Origin: Capnocytophaga felis
GTDB lineage: Bacteria > Bacteroidota > Bacteroidia > Flavobacteriales > Flavobacteriaceae
Assembly (NCBI RefSeq): GCF_009684755.1
Contig: NZ_BLBC01000008.1
Coordinates: forward strand, 124,001 to 188,000
Reading direction: 5' to 3'
Length of the DNA stretch: 64,000 bases
Shown: positions 25,716 through 34,311 of the stretch, piece by piece
Layout of the letters: each line of letters begins with the position of its first letter
How positions within the stretch are numbered: position 1 is the first letter of the stretch
The notes under the pieces: model-generated
Databases searched by the model: none
The model's input: only the letters and a program-made list of their open reading frames with translations
What the model was told of the DNA's origin: nothing
Program-made: the position numbers and the translations under genes

Positions 25716-26987
25716 TTATTTTCCGAAAGAAAATCGTAAACCGAAATTCAAGTGAAAATTAAACGGTCTGTCTTGATAAATAGTTTTTATTGGTGTGCTA
25801 TTGCTGAAATAATAACTTATACTGGGTTCGGCATAAACACCAATCAATGATGAAAAGTTATATTGGAAACCAACCGATGCATTGGCTGACCATTGCAAAG
25901 GGTCTATTTTAATGTTTTCGTTTTCATTTTGTTGCATAACTCCATCAAAGAAATGTGTTTTGTTAAGCGTTCCTGATACATTTTTTTCGGCAAGCATTCC
26001 CACAGCGGAATACAATTCAAAACCTTTCCAAGAAAACACTTGATATTTCAGATTAAGTGGCAATCCTACGAAATGGAGCTTCTGCTCGCTGGTGAAATAA
26101 TAAACCTCGCTTCCTTCTCGCAAATCAGAAACTAAACGCGTGTAAGTCAAACCACTTTCCAATGCAAAACGATTGCTGAATTTGTAAGCGAACAAAATCC
26201 CCGTGCGAATAGGTAATCGGTGTTTAGCTTCGGTGTGCATTGTTTCGCCATTGCTCAAAGCAAGTGTTCCCAGTAACGGACTATCTTTCCACATTGTTTC
26301 TTCTTTTGCCTCCTCAATATTTACAGCGGTAAATTCGCTTGCAATTTCAGGTTTGTTGCTTAAAGAAGAACCCATTCCGCCAGAAGTGAAAATCCCGAAA
26401 GACATCCGATTGCGTACAATTTTCGGTTTATCAACCTCCGCAACTTCCTCTAACAGAAGTTCTTCGCCGGATACTACTTTCTCCTGATGTTCTTTGGGTT
26501 GCGATATTACAGCCCAAGTATCTTTTCGTGTTTTTGTTTCAGGCTGATTGTCGGTTTTGTCCTCTATGGAGATGAAAAATTCATCAACAGCTTCTTGCTC
26601 AGTCGAAACTTTTCTTTTCTTAACAGAAGCAACACTTTCTAACGTGTTTGGATTTACAATTTCATCAGTAAGTATGTCTTCTTTATCGCTTTTAGTTGGA
26701 GAAGTTGGTGATTTTTTATCAATATCTTTAACTTCTTCCGAAATATTTGTTATAACAGAATTTGATAATTCTTTTTCGCCACTGAAATAATGATTTAACG
26801 TCAAAACAAAGGCTAAAACGGCAGCTGCGGCAGCAAAACGCTTCGTCCACAGGAACAAAACGGCTCGTCGGTGTTTTTTATTTTTTCCTGACATTTCTGC
26901 CTGAATGCCTTCCCACAAACCATCGGGTTCCTTGGTTTGATAGTCAGCCATTTGTTTTTGTATGTCTTTTAACCATTTTTCTTTCAT
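25716..26987 (-). CDS. Anti-sigma factor fused to an outer-membrane beta-barrel (Dma-like)
   Basis: 423 residues in three parts: a cytoplasmic N-terminus (1-45) with the DGLWEGIQAEM helix typical of Bacteroidota anti-sigma proteins; one membrane helix (about 51-67, AAAAAVLAFVLTLNHYF); a long polar linker (70-240); then an OMP_b-brl/PorT-like barrel (about 245-423, alternating strands FALESGLTYTRL, WSANASVGFQYNF, FHLNFGLRFSFGK). Its start codon overlaps the sigma-factor stop in ATGA, so the two are translationally coupled. This architecture matches the dual-membrane-spanning anti-sigma factors (Dma) described in Bacteroides thetaiotaomicron, which sense envelope state across both membranes. 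Confidence 0.85.
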   Translation of the reverse strand: MKEKWLKDIQKQMADYQTKEPDGLWEGIQAEMSGKNKKHRRAVLFLWTKRFAAAAAVLAFVLTLNHYFSGEKELSNSVITNISEEVKDIDKKSPTSPTKSDKEDILTDEIVNPNTLESVASVKKRKVSTEQEAVDEFFISIEDKTDNQPETKTRKDTWAVISQPKEHQEKVVSGEELLLEEVAEVDKPKIVRNRMSFGIFTSGGMGSSLSNKPEIASEFTAVNIEEAKEETMWKDSPLLGTLALSNGETMHTEAKHRLPIRTGILFAYKFSNRFALESGLTYTRLVSDLREGSEVYYFTSEQKLHFVGLPLNLKYQVFSWKGFELYSAVGMLAEKNVSGTLNKTHFFDGVMQQNENENIKIDPLQWSANASVGFQYNFSSLIGVYAEPSISYYFSNSTPIKTIYQDRPFNFHLNFGLRFSFGK

Positions 26988-27553
26988 AACGAAACAGAAT
27001 TAAGGGTTCGGTATTGTTTAATTTTGTCAGCCAATAAAAGTTTGGCTCTGTGAAATTGAGAGGCAGAGGAGTTTTCCTTGATGTTCAACAACGCTGCGAT
27101 TTCCTTGTGGCTTTTTTCTTCAATCACATAAAGGTTGAAAATGGTACGATAGCCCTCGGGTAATTCCCGAATCATTTGATGAATAACATCAGAGGGAATG
27201 CCCGAAGTATCAGGTTCATCGTCAATGGTATCCATTTTTTCTTGTTTGAGCTCAACGAACATTGCTTGGCTGTTTCGTTTCATAAATTTGAGTGTTTCAT
27301 TAACGATAATTTTGGTCATCCAACCTTTGAGCGAACCAACACCACGATATTCAAACGAACTCACGGACGAAAATATTTTCAGAAATCCTTCTTGAAGCAC
27401 ATCTTTAACATCTTCTTCATCTTGTAAATAACGAGAACAAACGGCGGTAAGATATCTGACATATTTGCAATATATCTCCCTCATCGCCTGCTCACTACCT
27501 TTTTGTATTTCAAGTAGAAGCATTTGTTCATTATCGTTATCGTTTGATGTCAT
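26984..27553 (-). CDS. ECF-type RNA polymerase sigma factor
   Basis: 189 residues with sigma-70 region 2 (about 27-60, DEEDVKDVLQEGFLKIF) and region 4 (about 125-178, LPEGYRTIFNLYVIEEKSH then KEIAALLNIKENSSASQ), the standard layout of group IV (ECF) factors. Its last codons overlap the start of the barrel-type anti-sigma gene by four bases. The factor should be held inactive by that partner and released on an envelope signal. The regulon is not known; the adjacent CDC-like gene and the repeat array directly upstream are the obvious places to look. Confidence 0.94.
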   Translation of the reverse strand: MTSNDNDNEQMLLLEIQKGSEQAMREIYCKYVRYLTAVCSRYLQDEEDVKDVLQEGFLKIFSSVSSFEYRGVGSLKGWMTKIIVNETLKFMKRNSQAMFVELKQEKMDTIDDEPDTSGIPSDVIHQMIRELPEGYRTIFNLYVIEEKSHKEIAALLNIKENSSASQFHRAKLLLADKIKQYRTLNSVSL

Positions 27554-27585
27554 CCTTTCAATTATGATTCCTTTTTTGGTATTTT

Positions 27586-27620
27586 AACGAAGTGGACTTT
27601 ACTTATAAGTCCACTTCGTT
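27586..27620. promoter_or_regulatory. 14-bp perfect inverted repeat upstream of the ECF sigma gene
   Basis: AACGAAGTGGACTT (27586-27599) and its exact complement (27607-27620) flank a 7-base loop, 33 bases upstream of the sigma start. It has no proper T-tract on the minus strand, so it is either a weak terminator for the NigD transcript or a regulatory element in the sigma leader. Confidence 0.5.
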
Positions 27621-27697
27621 TACTTTAAAAGGGAATATTTAGATTTTTTTCTTGTACTAAGCTATATTTTTGTTTATAGATTTAACTTTTTTGAATG

Positions 27698-27852
27698 TTA
27701 CCGCACAGAAATGGATTTTTACCGGTAAAAGTCCATTTTGGTGTGATGAAAAATCATTTATTATCAGTAAGAATTGATTTGTGTTCGGTAAAAACCCATT
27801 TCTGTGCGGTAAATTCTCATTTTTGGTGGCTTAAAATTCGTTTTTGTACACT
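27698..27852. repeat. 27-bp inverted repeat and ~21-nt degenerate tandem array
   Basis: A 27-base arm at 27698-27724 has its complement, with one mismatch, at 27786-27812, 61 bases apart. From 27724 to about 27850 six degenerate head-to-tail units of 19-23 bases can be laid out (starts 27724, 27747, 27767, 27787, 27808, 27831) on a pattern GGTAAAA-N3-CATTTTTGTG. The array shares the 10-mer GTAAAAACCC with the 105-bp repeat at 7606-7880. It occupies the 335-base gap between the NigD-like and sigma genes. Confidence 0.7.
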
Positions 27853-27888
27853 TTTTAGTTAATTTTTTTGAGTGACAACAACATTCTA

Positions 27889-28584
27889 TCAAGGGGTTAC
27901 CTTAGGATGAAGTTGTAAATCAAGCTCGGCAGACTTATTACCACTAAATGATTTCCATTTGAGTTTAAGTTTTACTTTTTGTGAATCTTTTCGAGGTAAA
28001 TCATTCAAATTAAATGCGATAAGAGTTTCTCCCATAGGTCCGCCAACATCACCTTTGGCGTCGTGTCGTAATTCTACCTCATACGGATTTTCAGCATTAG
28101 CACCAGTAAGCAAATTAATGTTATGCTTCACGTTTGCTCGGCTCCATTGTGTACGAAGCCGTAAGGTCAAATAACCGTCTTCGGCAACAGTTAGCCAATC
28201 TCTCACAATTTCGATAGGGTCGTTTCCGTATTTGGCATCATTTTCTGCTCCTAAATCAGGGACAGGTTTTTTGGTTCGGATACTGTCTATCCAATTAATG
28301 TGTACGTTCTCAATTTTCTGTTTTGTGTCACTTCCTTCTTTTGTGTAATTTACCAATGCTCTTACCTCTTTATCTTTAAAAGGAGATTTTTTCATATTGG
28401 TAGGGTTCAATCGGGTGACATCATCTAACTGAAGGAAAAAAGTTCCGTCAGATTGGGGTCGAACAGTTACTACGGCTGTAGGTCGTAAATCGTTAATGTT
28501 GTTATCGTCTTTGAGACAAGACTGTAAGGAAAGAACAGTCATCAAAATCCCCAAAGCATACATTGAAAATTTAAACTTGTTCAT
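27889..28584 (-). CDS. NigD-like surface lipoprotein
   Basis: 231 residues: lipobox LQSC (Cys23) followed by LKDD, a good match to the X-K-(D/E)2 surface-export signal. The layout fits NigD-like proteins: an N-terminal OB-like part (TAVVTVRPQSDGTFFLQLDD; VRALVNYT) and a C-terminal beta domain (KYGNDPIEIVRDWLTVAEDGYLTLR; VELRHDAKGDVGGPMGETLIAFNL). The name comes from the nigrescin locus of Prevotella; the function of NigD itself is not established. It is leftward and separated from the ECF gene by the repeat array. Confidence 0.8.
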   Translation of the reverse strand: MNKFKFSMYALGILMTVLSLQSCLKDDNNINDLRPTAVVTVRPQSDGTFFLQLDDVTRLNPTNMKKSPFKDKEVRALVNYTKEGSDTKQKIENVHINWIDSIRTKKPVPDLGAENDAKYGNDPIEIVRDWLTVAEDGYLTLRLRTQWSRANVKHNINLLTGANAENPYEVELRHDAKGDVGGPMGETLIAFNLNDLPRKDSQKVKLKLKWKSFSGNKSAELDLQLHPKVTP

Positions 28585-28729
28585 TGTAATTTGTTTTAAT
28601 GTTAATTCACTATAGTAAACCCCATTATTGACAAATCTTGCATCTGAAATTTAATTTTAACTAAATTTTAGATTTTTAAAAACAAGTTTTTGTATGCTTT
28701 TTTAATTGAAATTATTCTGTAAGTGTTTG

Positions 28730-29257
28730 TTATATATATTGTTTTGCTTTTTTAATTTCCTGCTCAAAAATATTTTCAAATTCTGGATTTGTAATTCCGT
28801 TTTCTTCCGAAAAATTTTCTTCGAAATTAGGTAAAGAGAAGTTTGCTATGATTTCACCTCCGTGGAAAGGCATTCTCGCTAAGGCAATTTCCAAAACCGA
28901 TTTTCCGCCCCTTGCTCCTGGGGAAGTTGCTAAAAGAAAGAGTTTTTTGCCCGAAAAGCATTTTTGTTCGAGTCGGGTTACCCAATCGAAAGTGTTTTTG
29001 AAAGCAGCCGTGTATGCTCCGTTGTGTTCTGCAAAAGAAATCACAATTACTTCGGCAGATTGCCATTTGTTCAACAAATCCGAAGCCTTTGCAGGAATTC
29101 CTTCTTCTTTTTCTTTATCCACAGAGAACAAAGGCATTTCATAATCCCGTAAATTGATGACTTCTACATCATTTGAAATTTGTTTGGCTGCAAATTCGGC
29201 TAATTTTTGATTGATGGACGTTTTGCTGGTGCTTGCACCAAAGGCTATTACTTTCAT
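28730..29257 (-). CDS. NADPH-dependent FMN reductase-family flavoprotein
   Basis: 175 residues with a flavodoxin-like fold: phosphate loop FGASTSKTSIN (residues 6-16), the mid-chain FAEHNGAYTAAFKNTFDWV segment and ATSPGARGGKSVLEI near 111-125, all typical of the NADPH-dependent FMN/azo/chromate reductase family. It is cytoplasmic. The physiological substrate is unclear; members supply reduced flavin or reduce quinones. It is the first gene of the leftward block and has its own -7 box. Confidence 0.9.
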   Translation of the reverse strand: MKVIAFGASTSKTSINQKLAEFAAKQISNDVEVINLRDYEMPLFSVDKEKEEGIPAKASDLLNKWQSAEVIVISFAEHNGAYTAAFKNTFDWVTRLEQKCFSGKKLFLLATSPGARGGKSVLEIALARMPFHGGEIIANFSLPNFEENFSEENGITNPEFENIFEQEIKKAKQYI

Positions 29258-29274
29258 ATTAAATACGTTTTTTG

Positions 29275-29282
29275 CAAAAATA
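29275..29282 (-). promoter_or_regulatory. -7 box for the FMN reductase gene
   Basis: Minus-strand TATTTTTG lies 18 bases upstream of the start; no clear -33 element. Confidence 0.35.
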
Positions 29283-29380
29283 ATTCTTTAATTTAACAAT
29301 TGAAAGAAATCATTGCAGTGAAACAAAATTTGTAGAAAACAGCGGAAAATAAATCTTCCGAAAAAGTTAAAATATTTTCA

Positions 29381-29388
29381 TACATTTG
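29381..29388 (+). promoter_or_regulatory. -7 box for the GH92 gene
   Basis: TACATTTG lies 40 bases before the GH92 start. It is divergent from the FMN-reductase -7 box about 100 bases away. Confidence 0.45.
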
Positions 29389-29427
29389 CGGATACTTTAT
29401 TGATAAGAAAAAAATAAAATATACATT

Positions 29428-31677
29428 ATGCAATTATCTAAATTTAGCTTATTTGCTTTTCTTTTAGCTTTTCAGCTATCATTTTCACAAAAAACGCCTG
29501 CGGATTATGTAAATCCGTTTATTGGTACGTCAAACTTTGGAGCGACACACCCCGGAGCCATCGCACCACGCGGAATGCTTAGTATTTCGCCTTTTAATGT
29601 GTCTTTTTATACCAAAGGAATTGAAAATCCTCTTGAAAAAGATAGCCGTTGGTTATCAAATCCGTACGTGAATGAAAATACCTTCTTAACAGGATTTACA
29701 CACGTGAATATGAGCGGTGTAGGTTGTCCTGAATTAGGAGTGATTATCGCAATGCCCACTACCGGAAAGTTGGAAACCAATCATTTAAAATATGGTTCAA
29801 CCTATAAAAATGAACAAGCTTCGGCGGGATATTATAGTACGCATATTGATAAATATAACGTAAAAGCTGAAATGACAGCTTCAATGCGAGCAGGTGTGAG
29901 CCGTTATCATTTTCCGAAAGGAGAGTCTAATGTGTTGATAAACTTAGGTTTAGGTCTTACAAATGAACAAGGAGCTATGGTGAAAATCATTTCGCCAACC
30001 GAAGTACAAGGCGTGCGAATGGTGGGTTCGTTCTGCTATAATAGCCCGGAATTGGCGTATCCTGTGTACTTTGTAGCAAAGTTATCAAAACCAGCAGATT
30101 CCTATGGAGTTTGGCACAAACCCGAAAAATATGAGGGTGTGGAAGCTGAATGGATGCTCTACAATGGAAAAACACGATTGAAAGAAGGCTTTACAAGAGA
30201 GGTGGTTGGAGACAGTATCGGGGCATATTTCCGATATAAATTCGATAAAGAGGAAGTTGTGGAGATGAAGGTTGGAGTTTCATACGTGAGTATTGAAAAT
30301 GCTCGGGAAAATTTGGAGAAAGAAATTGGCAATAAATCATTTACAGAGGTTTACGAACAAACTAAAAACGAATGGAATAAGCAGTTTCACGTAGCATTGG
30401 AAGGCGGAACTGACAACCAAAAAACGATTTTTTACACAGGCTTGTATCACACGCTCATTCACCCACATATTTTTAACGACATAAACGGCGATTATCCACA
30501 GAGTTCCACTAACAAAATAGGAAAATCAAACCAGCGATACACCGTTTTTTCGCTTTGGGATACGTATCGAAATTATCATCAATTAATGACTTTGCTTTAT
30601 CCTGAGCAACAGCTTGGTATGGTCCGAACGATGCTTGATATTTACGATGAAAGTGGCTGGCTTCCTAAATGGGAGCTCAATTCTACTGAAACATTCACGA
30701 TGGTGGGCGACCCGGCGAGTATTGTATTGGCAGACACGTACTTACGTGGGCTTACTGATTTTAACATTGAGAAAGCCTATGAGGCAATGTTAAAAGGAGC
30801 TAATACATTAAAAAACAATCCGATACGTTTGGGAGTAGAAGAGTATTGGAATTTAGGCTATTTGAGCGTAGATGGAGGTGTGGCAGGACCTGTTTCTACC
30901 ACACAAGAATATAACATCGCTGATTTTGCAATTGCTCAATTGGCAAAAAAACTTGGTAAAAAGAAAGATTTTGAACGATTTAGCAAACAATCACTTTCGT
31001 ATCGAAAATTATTCGACAAACAAACCAAATTGTTACGCCCGCGTCACGCTAACGGAAAATGGTACGCTCCGTTTAATCCTGAAAGTGGTGCGAATTTCGA
31101 GAAAAACGTAGGATACATTGAAGGAAATGCGTGGCAATACGTGTATATGGTAACGCACGATGTGAAAGGAATGATGCAAATGATGGGAGGAGCGAAAGCC
31201 TTTGAAAAACAGTTAGATTATATTTTTGATAAAGGACAATATGATATGGCAAATGAGCCTGATATTGCTTATCCATATCTTTATAATTATATCAAAGGAA
31301 GTGAATGGAAAACACAAAAACGCGTACACGATTTGATTGAACAATATTTTCAAAATAAACCGGCGGGCTTGCCGGGGAATGAAGATACGGGCGTAATGTC
31401 GGCTTGGCTTATTTACGGAATGATGGGCTTTTATCCGGTAAGTCCGGGTGAGCCTATTTATACGTTTACTTCGCCTAAATTCAATAAAATAACCCTTACA
31501 TTAGATAAAAAATACTATCCGAATGACGAACTTACTATCGAATCAAACGCTTCGCCTGAAAATATTTATATTAAACGCATTTTTATAGATGAAAAGCCTT
31601 ACGATTCATATTTTATAACACACGAACAACTCAAAAAGGCTAAAAAAATACGTTTTGAATTGACAAACCACAAATAA
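29428..31677 (+). CDS. GH92 exo-alpha-mannosidase
   Basis: 749 residues: signal peptide (1-20, ending FSQ) then a full GH92 enzyme. The N-terminal DYVNPFIGTSNFGATHPGA, the central FSLWDTYRNYHQLMTLLYP (near 373-391) and GNEDTGVMSAWLIYGMMGFYP near 649, which carries the catalytic acidic residues, are all present. GH92 enzymes are calcium-dependent alpha-mannosidases (mostly alpha-1,2, also 1,3) acting on N-glycans or yeast mannan. There is no SusCD or other glycosidase beside it, so it looks like a stand-alone exported enzyme. A terminator hairpin follows. Confidence 0.95.
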   Translation: MQLSKFSLFAFLLAFQLSFSQKTPADYVNPFIGTSNFGATHPGAIAPRGMLSISPFNVSFYTKGIENPLEKDSRWLSNPYVNENTFLTGFTHVNMSGVGCPELGVIIAMPTTGKLETNHLKYGSTYKNEQASAGYYSTHIDKYNVKAEMTASMRAGVSRYHFPKGESNVLINLGLGLTNEQGAMVKIISPTEVQGVRMVGSFCYNSPELAYPVYFVAKLSKPADSYGVWHKPEKYEGVEAEWMLYNGKTRLKEGFTREVVGDSIGAYFRYKFDKEEVVEMKVGVSYVSIENARENLEKEIGNKSFTEVYEQTKNEWNKQFHVALEGGTDNQKTIFYTGLYHTLIHPHIFNDINGDYPQSSTNKIGKSNQRYTVFSLWDTYRNYHQLMTLLYPEQQLGMVRTMLDIYDESGWLPKWELNSTETFTMVGDPASIVLADTYLRGLTDFNIEKAYEAMLKGANTLKNNPIRLGVEEYWNLGYLSVDGGVAGPVSTTQEYNIADFAIAQLAKKLGKKKDFERFSKQSLSYRKLFDKQTKLLRPRHANGKWYAPFNPESGANFEKNVGYIEGNAWQYVYMVTHDVKGMMQMMGGAKAFEKQLDYIFDKGQYDMANEPDIAYPYLYNYIKGSEWKTQKRVHDLIEQYFQNKPAGLPGNEDTGVMSAWLIYGMMGFYPVSPGEPIYTFTSPKFNKITLTLDKKYYPNDELTIESNASPENIYIKRIFIDEKPYDSYFITHEQLKKAKKIRFELTNHK

Positions 31678-31699
31678 TATTTTAAGGATTTTTTTTGTG

Positions 31700-31755
31700 A
31701 ATCACACAAAATTTTGCAACAATAAATCAAACGTTGTAACAGGTTTTGTGTGATT
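31700..31755 (+). terminator. Long hairpin after the GH92 gene
   Basis: AATCACACAAAA (31700-31711) pairs perfectly with TTTTGTGTGATT (31744-31755); inside it TTGCAAC (31713-31719) pairs with GTTGTAA (31733-31739) through one G-U. A T-rich run follows. It lies 26 bases before dinB. Confidence 0.75.
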
Positions 31756-31780
31756 TATCTTTTTAAATAAATGTATCAGA

Positions 31781-32908
31781 ATGGAAAACCTCGAAAAAAA
31801 TCATTTACGAAAGATTATCCACGTGGATATGGACGCATTTTATGCTTCTGTAGAGCAATTGGATTTTCCTGAGCTTCGGGGTAAACCCATTGCGGTAGGA
31901 GGTGAACGCGAACGAGGTGTTGTGGCGGCAGCCAGTTATGAGGCTCGAAAATTTGGTGTGCGAAGTGCCATTAGCGGAATGCAAGCGAGGAAATTATGTC
32001 CTGAATTGATTTTTGTGCGTCCGAGATTTGAACGTTATCGAGAAATATCAATGCAAATCCGTTCTATTTTCTACGAATACACTGATTTAGTGGAACCTTT
32101 ATCGTTAGATGAGGCTTATTTGGATGTTACCCAAAATAAGAAGAACAATCCGTCAGCTACATTAATAGCACAAGAAATTCGTCAGCGCATTCTCAAAACT
32201 ACGGGGCTTACGGCTTCTGCCGGAATTTCCATTAACAAATTTATTGCAAAAATTGCCAGTGATGTTAATAAGCCTAACGGACAAAAAACCGTTACCGTCA
32301 GCGAGATACAAGATTTTTTAGATGTACTTGACATCAAAAAGTTTTACGGAATCGGAAAAGTTACCGCCGAGAAAATGTATCTGAAAGGGATTTTTACCGG
32401 AAAAGATTTGCGGGAAAAATCACTCGAATTTTTGGAAGTACATTTTGGTAATAACGGACTCTATTTCTATGAATTAGCACGTGGTATTCACCGAAGCGAA
32501 GTAAAACCTTATCGAATCCCGAAATCATTAGGAACGGAACATACTTATTCAAAAAATATCACCAGCGAAGTTTATATAGAAGAAAAGCTAATCTCTATCG
32601 CCGAGGAGCTTAGCCAGCGGATGCAACGTAAAAAATTAGCAGGAAAAACTGTTACCTTAAAGATAAAATATAGCGATTTTTCAATAAATACACGGAGTAA
32701 AACACTTAATCAATTTATTGACAATAAGGAAGATATATTAAATTGCGTAAAAGAATTACTCTATCAACAGCCATTGGAGAATTCTGTGCGTTTACTCGGA
32801 ATTTCATTATCTAATTTTGATAATAAAAAGGAGAAAGAAGAGGAAAGAATTAAGCCCAAATATATTCAGTTGGAATTACAATTTCCTGATAATTACCTTT
32901 TTATATGA
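31781..32908 (+). CDS. dinB: DNA polymerase IV (Y-family)
   Basis: Error-prone translesion polymerase. 375 residues with the metal-binding HVDMDAFYASVEQ near the N-terminus, PLSLDEAYLDVT carrying the catalytic acidic pair, TASAGISINKFIAKIASD, and the helix-hairpin-helix GIGKVTAEKM. The C-terminus QLELQF resembles a beta-clamp-binding peptide. It has the normal Pol IV length, not the longer UmuC form. No LexA-type box was recognised upstream. It converges on hemL. Confidence 0.95.
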   Translation: MENLEKNHLRKIIHVDMDAFYASVEQLDFPELRGKPIAVGGERERGVVAAASYEARKFGVRSAISGMQARKLCPELIFVRPRFERYREISMQIRSIFYEYTDLVEPLSLDEAYLDVTQNKKNNPSATLIAQEIRQRILKTTGLTASAGISINKFIAKIASDVNKPNGQKTVTVSEIQDFLDVLDIKKFYGIGKVTAEKMYLKGIFTGKDLREKSLEFLEVHFGNNGLYFYELARGIHRSEVKPYRIPKSLGTEHTYSKNITSEVYIEEKLISIAEELSQRMQRKKLAGKTVTLKIKYSDFSINTRSKTLNQFIDNKEDILNCVKELLYQQPLENSVRLLGISLSNFDNKKEKEEERIKPKYIQLELQFPDNYLFI

Positions 32909-32923
32909 TTATGTCATAAAAAA

Positions 32924-32967
32924 ACAGAATGAAATAAAAACTTTAAAAAAGATTTATCTCATTCTGT
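32924..32967. terminator. Bidirectional terminator between dinB and hemL
   Basis: ACAGAATGAAATAAA (32924-32938) pairs with TTTATCTCATTCTGT (32953-32967) with one mismatch and a 14-base A/T-rich loop, placed between convergent genes. Confidence 0.65.
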
Positions 32968-32991
32968 ATGAATGGTTTATTTTTGGTAAGA

Positions 32992-34287
32992 TTAATTCAA
33001 GCGTCCGTCGGCAATGATTTTTTCAAGAGCTTTAATGGTAACGTCCAAATCTTCATAGGTTAAGGCGTCGTTTAAGAAATAACTTTCGAACGCACTCGGA
33101 GGCAGATAGATACCTTCGGCAAGCATTCCGTGGAAGTATTTTTTGAATCGTTCCAAATCGCCTTTAGCTGAAGATTCAAAATCAACTACGGGATTTTCGT
33201 TAAAATGTAGTGAAATCATTGAACCAAAGCGATTTATTTGGTACGGAATATCTGTTTTTGAAAGTACATTGTCAAATCCTTCGTGCAGATAAGCCGTCTT
33301 TTTGGCAAGGCTTTCAAAAACTTGCGGATTGTTATTAAGTTCAGTAAGCATAGTCAATCCGGCACTCATTGCCAGTGGATTGCCGCTTAGTGTTCCTGCT
33401 TGATACACAGGTCCTTCCGGAGCAAGAAAACGCATAATTTCGTTGCGAGCCGCAAAAGCTCCCACAGGCAGTCCGCCTCCGATGACTTTTCCGAAAGTTA
33501 CAATATCTGCTTGAATACCAAGTACTTCTTGGGCTCCTCCTTTTGCTAAGCGAAAGCCTGTCATTACCTCATCAAAGATGAGCAAACTTCCGTTCTCTGT
33601 ACAGAGGTTTCTCAAAGCCTCCATAAATCCTTTTTTTGGAGGAACACACCCCATATTTCCTGCAATTGGCTCGATGATAACTCCCGCAATCTGATTTTTA
33701 TTAGCTTCAAAAAGAGTTTTAACCGATTCAATATCATTGTATTTTGCTGAAAGTGTGTCTTTTGCTGTCCCTTGCGTAACTCCCGGACTGTTGGGGTTTC
33801 CGAAGGTAGTGGCTCCGCTTCCGGCTTCAATAAGGAACGAGTCGGAATGCCCGTGATAACAGCCAACGAACTTAATGATTTTATCTCGATTGGTGTATCC
33901 TCTTGCCAAGCGTATAGCACTCATACAAGCTTCTGTTCCGCTATTTACAAAACGAATTTTATCGATATTTGGCACCATTGCTACTGCTAACTCGGCAATT
34001 TTGATTTCAATTTCAGTAGGGATCCCAAAAGAAGTTCCTTTTTTTGCACGATTTGTAACTGCATCAATAACAGGTGGATACGCGTGTCCTAAAATAAGAG
34101 GTCCCCACGATGCGATATAGTCAATGAGTTTGCGTCCATCTTCATCAATTAGGTAAGCTCCTTGTGCTTCTCTGATGAAAATAGGTTCGCCTCCTACCGC
34201 ATTAAATGCCCGAACAGGAGAGTTAACCCCTCCTGGTAATACTTTTTTTGCTTGAGCAAAAAGCTCACTACTCCTTTTATATAACAT
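32992..34287 (-). CDS. hemL: Glutamate-1-semialdehyde 2,1-aminomutase
   Basis: Makes 5-aminolevulinate from glutamate-1-semialdehyde in the C5 pathway of tetrapyrrole synthesis; a PLP enzyme of aminotransferase class III. 431 residues from the ATG at 34287, close to the usual ~427. An in-frame TTG at 34314 would lie inside the promoter -7 box and is rejected. Signatures are [47 protein letters not shown] and [14 protein letters not shown] with the PLP lysine near residue 266. No other hem gene is adjacent. Confidence 0.96.
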   Translation of the reverse strand: MLYKRSSELFAQAKKVLPGGVNSPVRAFNAVGGEPIFIREAQGAYLIDEDGRKLIDYIASWGPLILGHAYPPVIDAVTNRAKKGTSFGIPTEIEIKIAELAVAMVPNIDKIRFVNSGTEACMSAIRLARGYTNRDKIIKFVGCYHGHSDSFLIEAGSGATTFGNPNSPGVTQGTAKDTLSAKYNDIESVKTLFEANKNQIAGVIIEPIAGNMGCVPPKKGFMEALRNLCTENGSLLIFDEVMTGFRLAKGGAQEVLGIQADIVTFGKVIGGGLPVGAFAARNEIMRFLAPEGPVYQAGTLSGNPLAMSAGLTMLTELNNNPQVFESLAKKTAYLHEGFDNVLSKTDIPYQINRFGSMISLHFNENPVVDFESSAKGDLERFKKYFHGMLAEGIYLPPSAFESYFLNDALTYEDLDVTIKALEKIIADGRLN

Positions 34288-34311
34288 AATTTCGTATTGT
34301 TTTTTCAATGA

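Noticed and set aside
27586-27620. Reading the 14-bp palindrome firmly as a terminator of the NigD gene
   Set aside because: It lies about 270 bases past that stop, has no T-tract on the minus strand and is close to the sigma start, so a regulatory role is equally likely.
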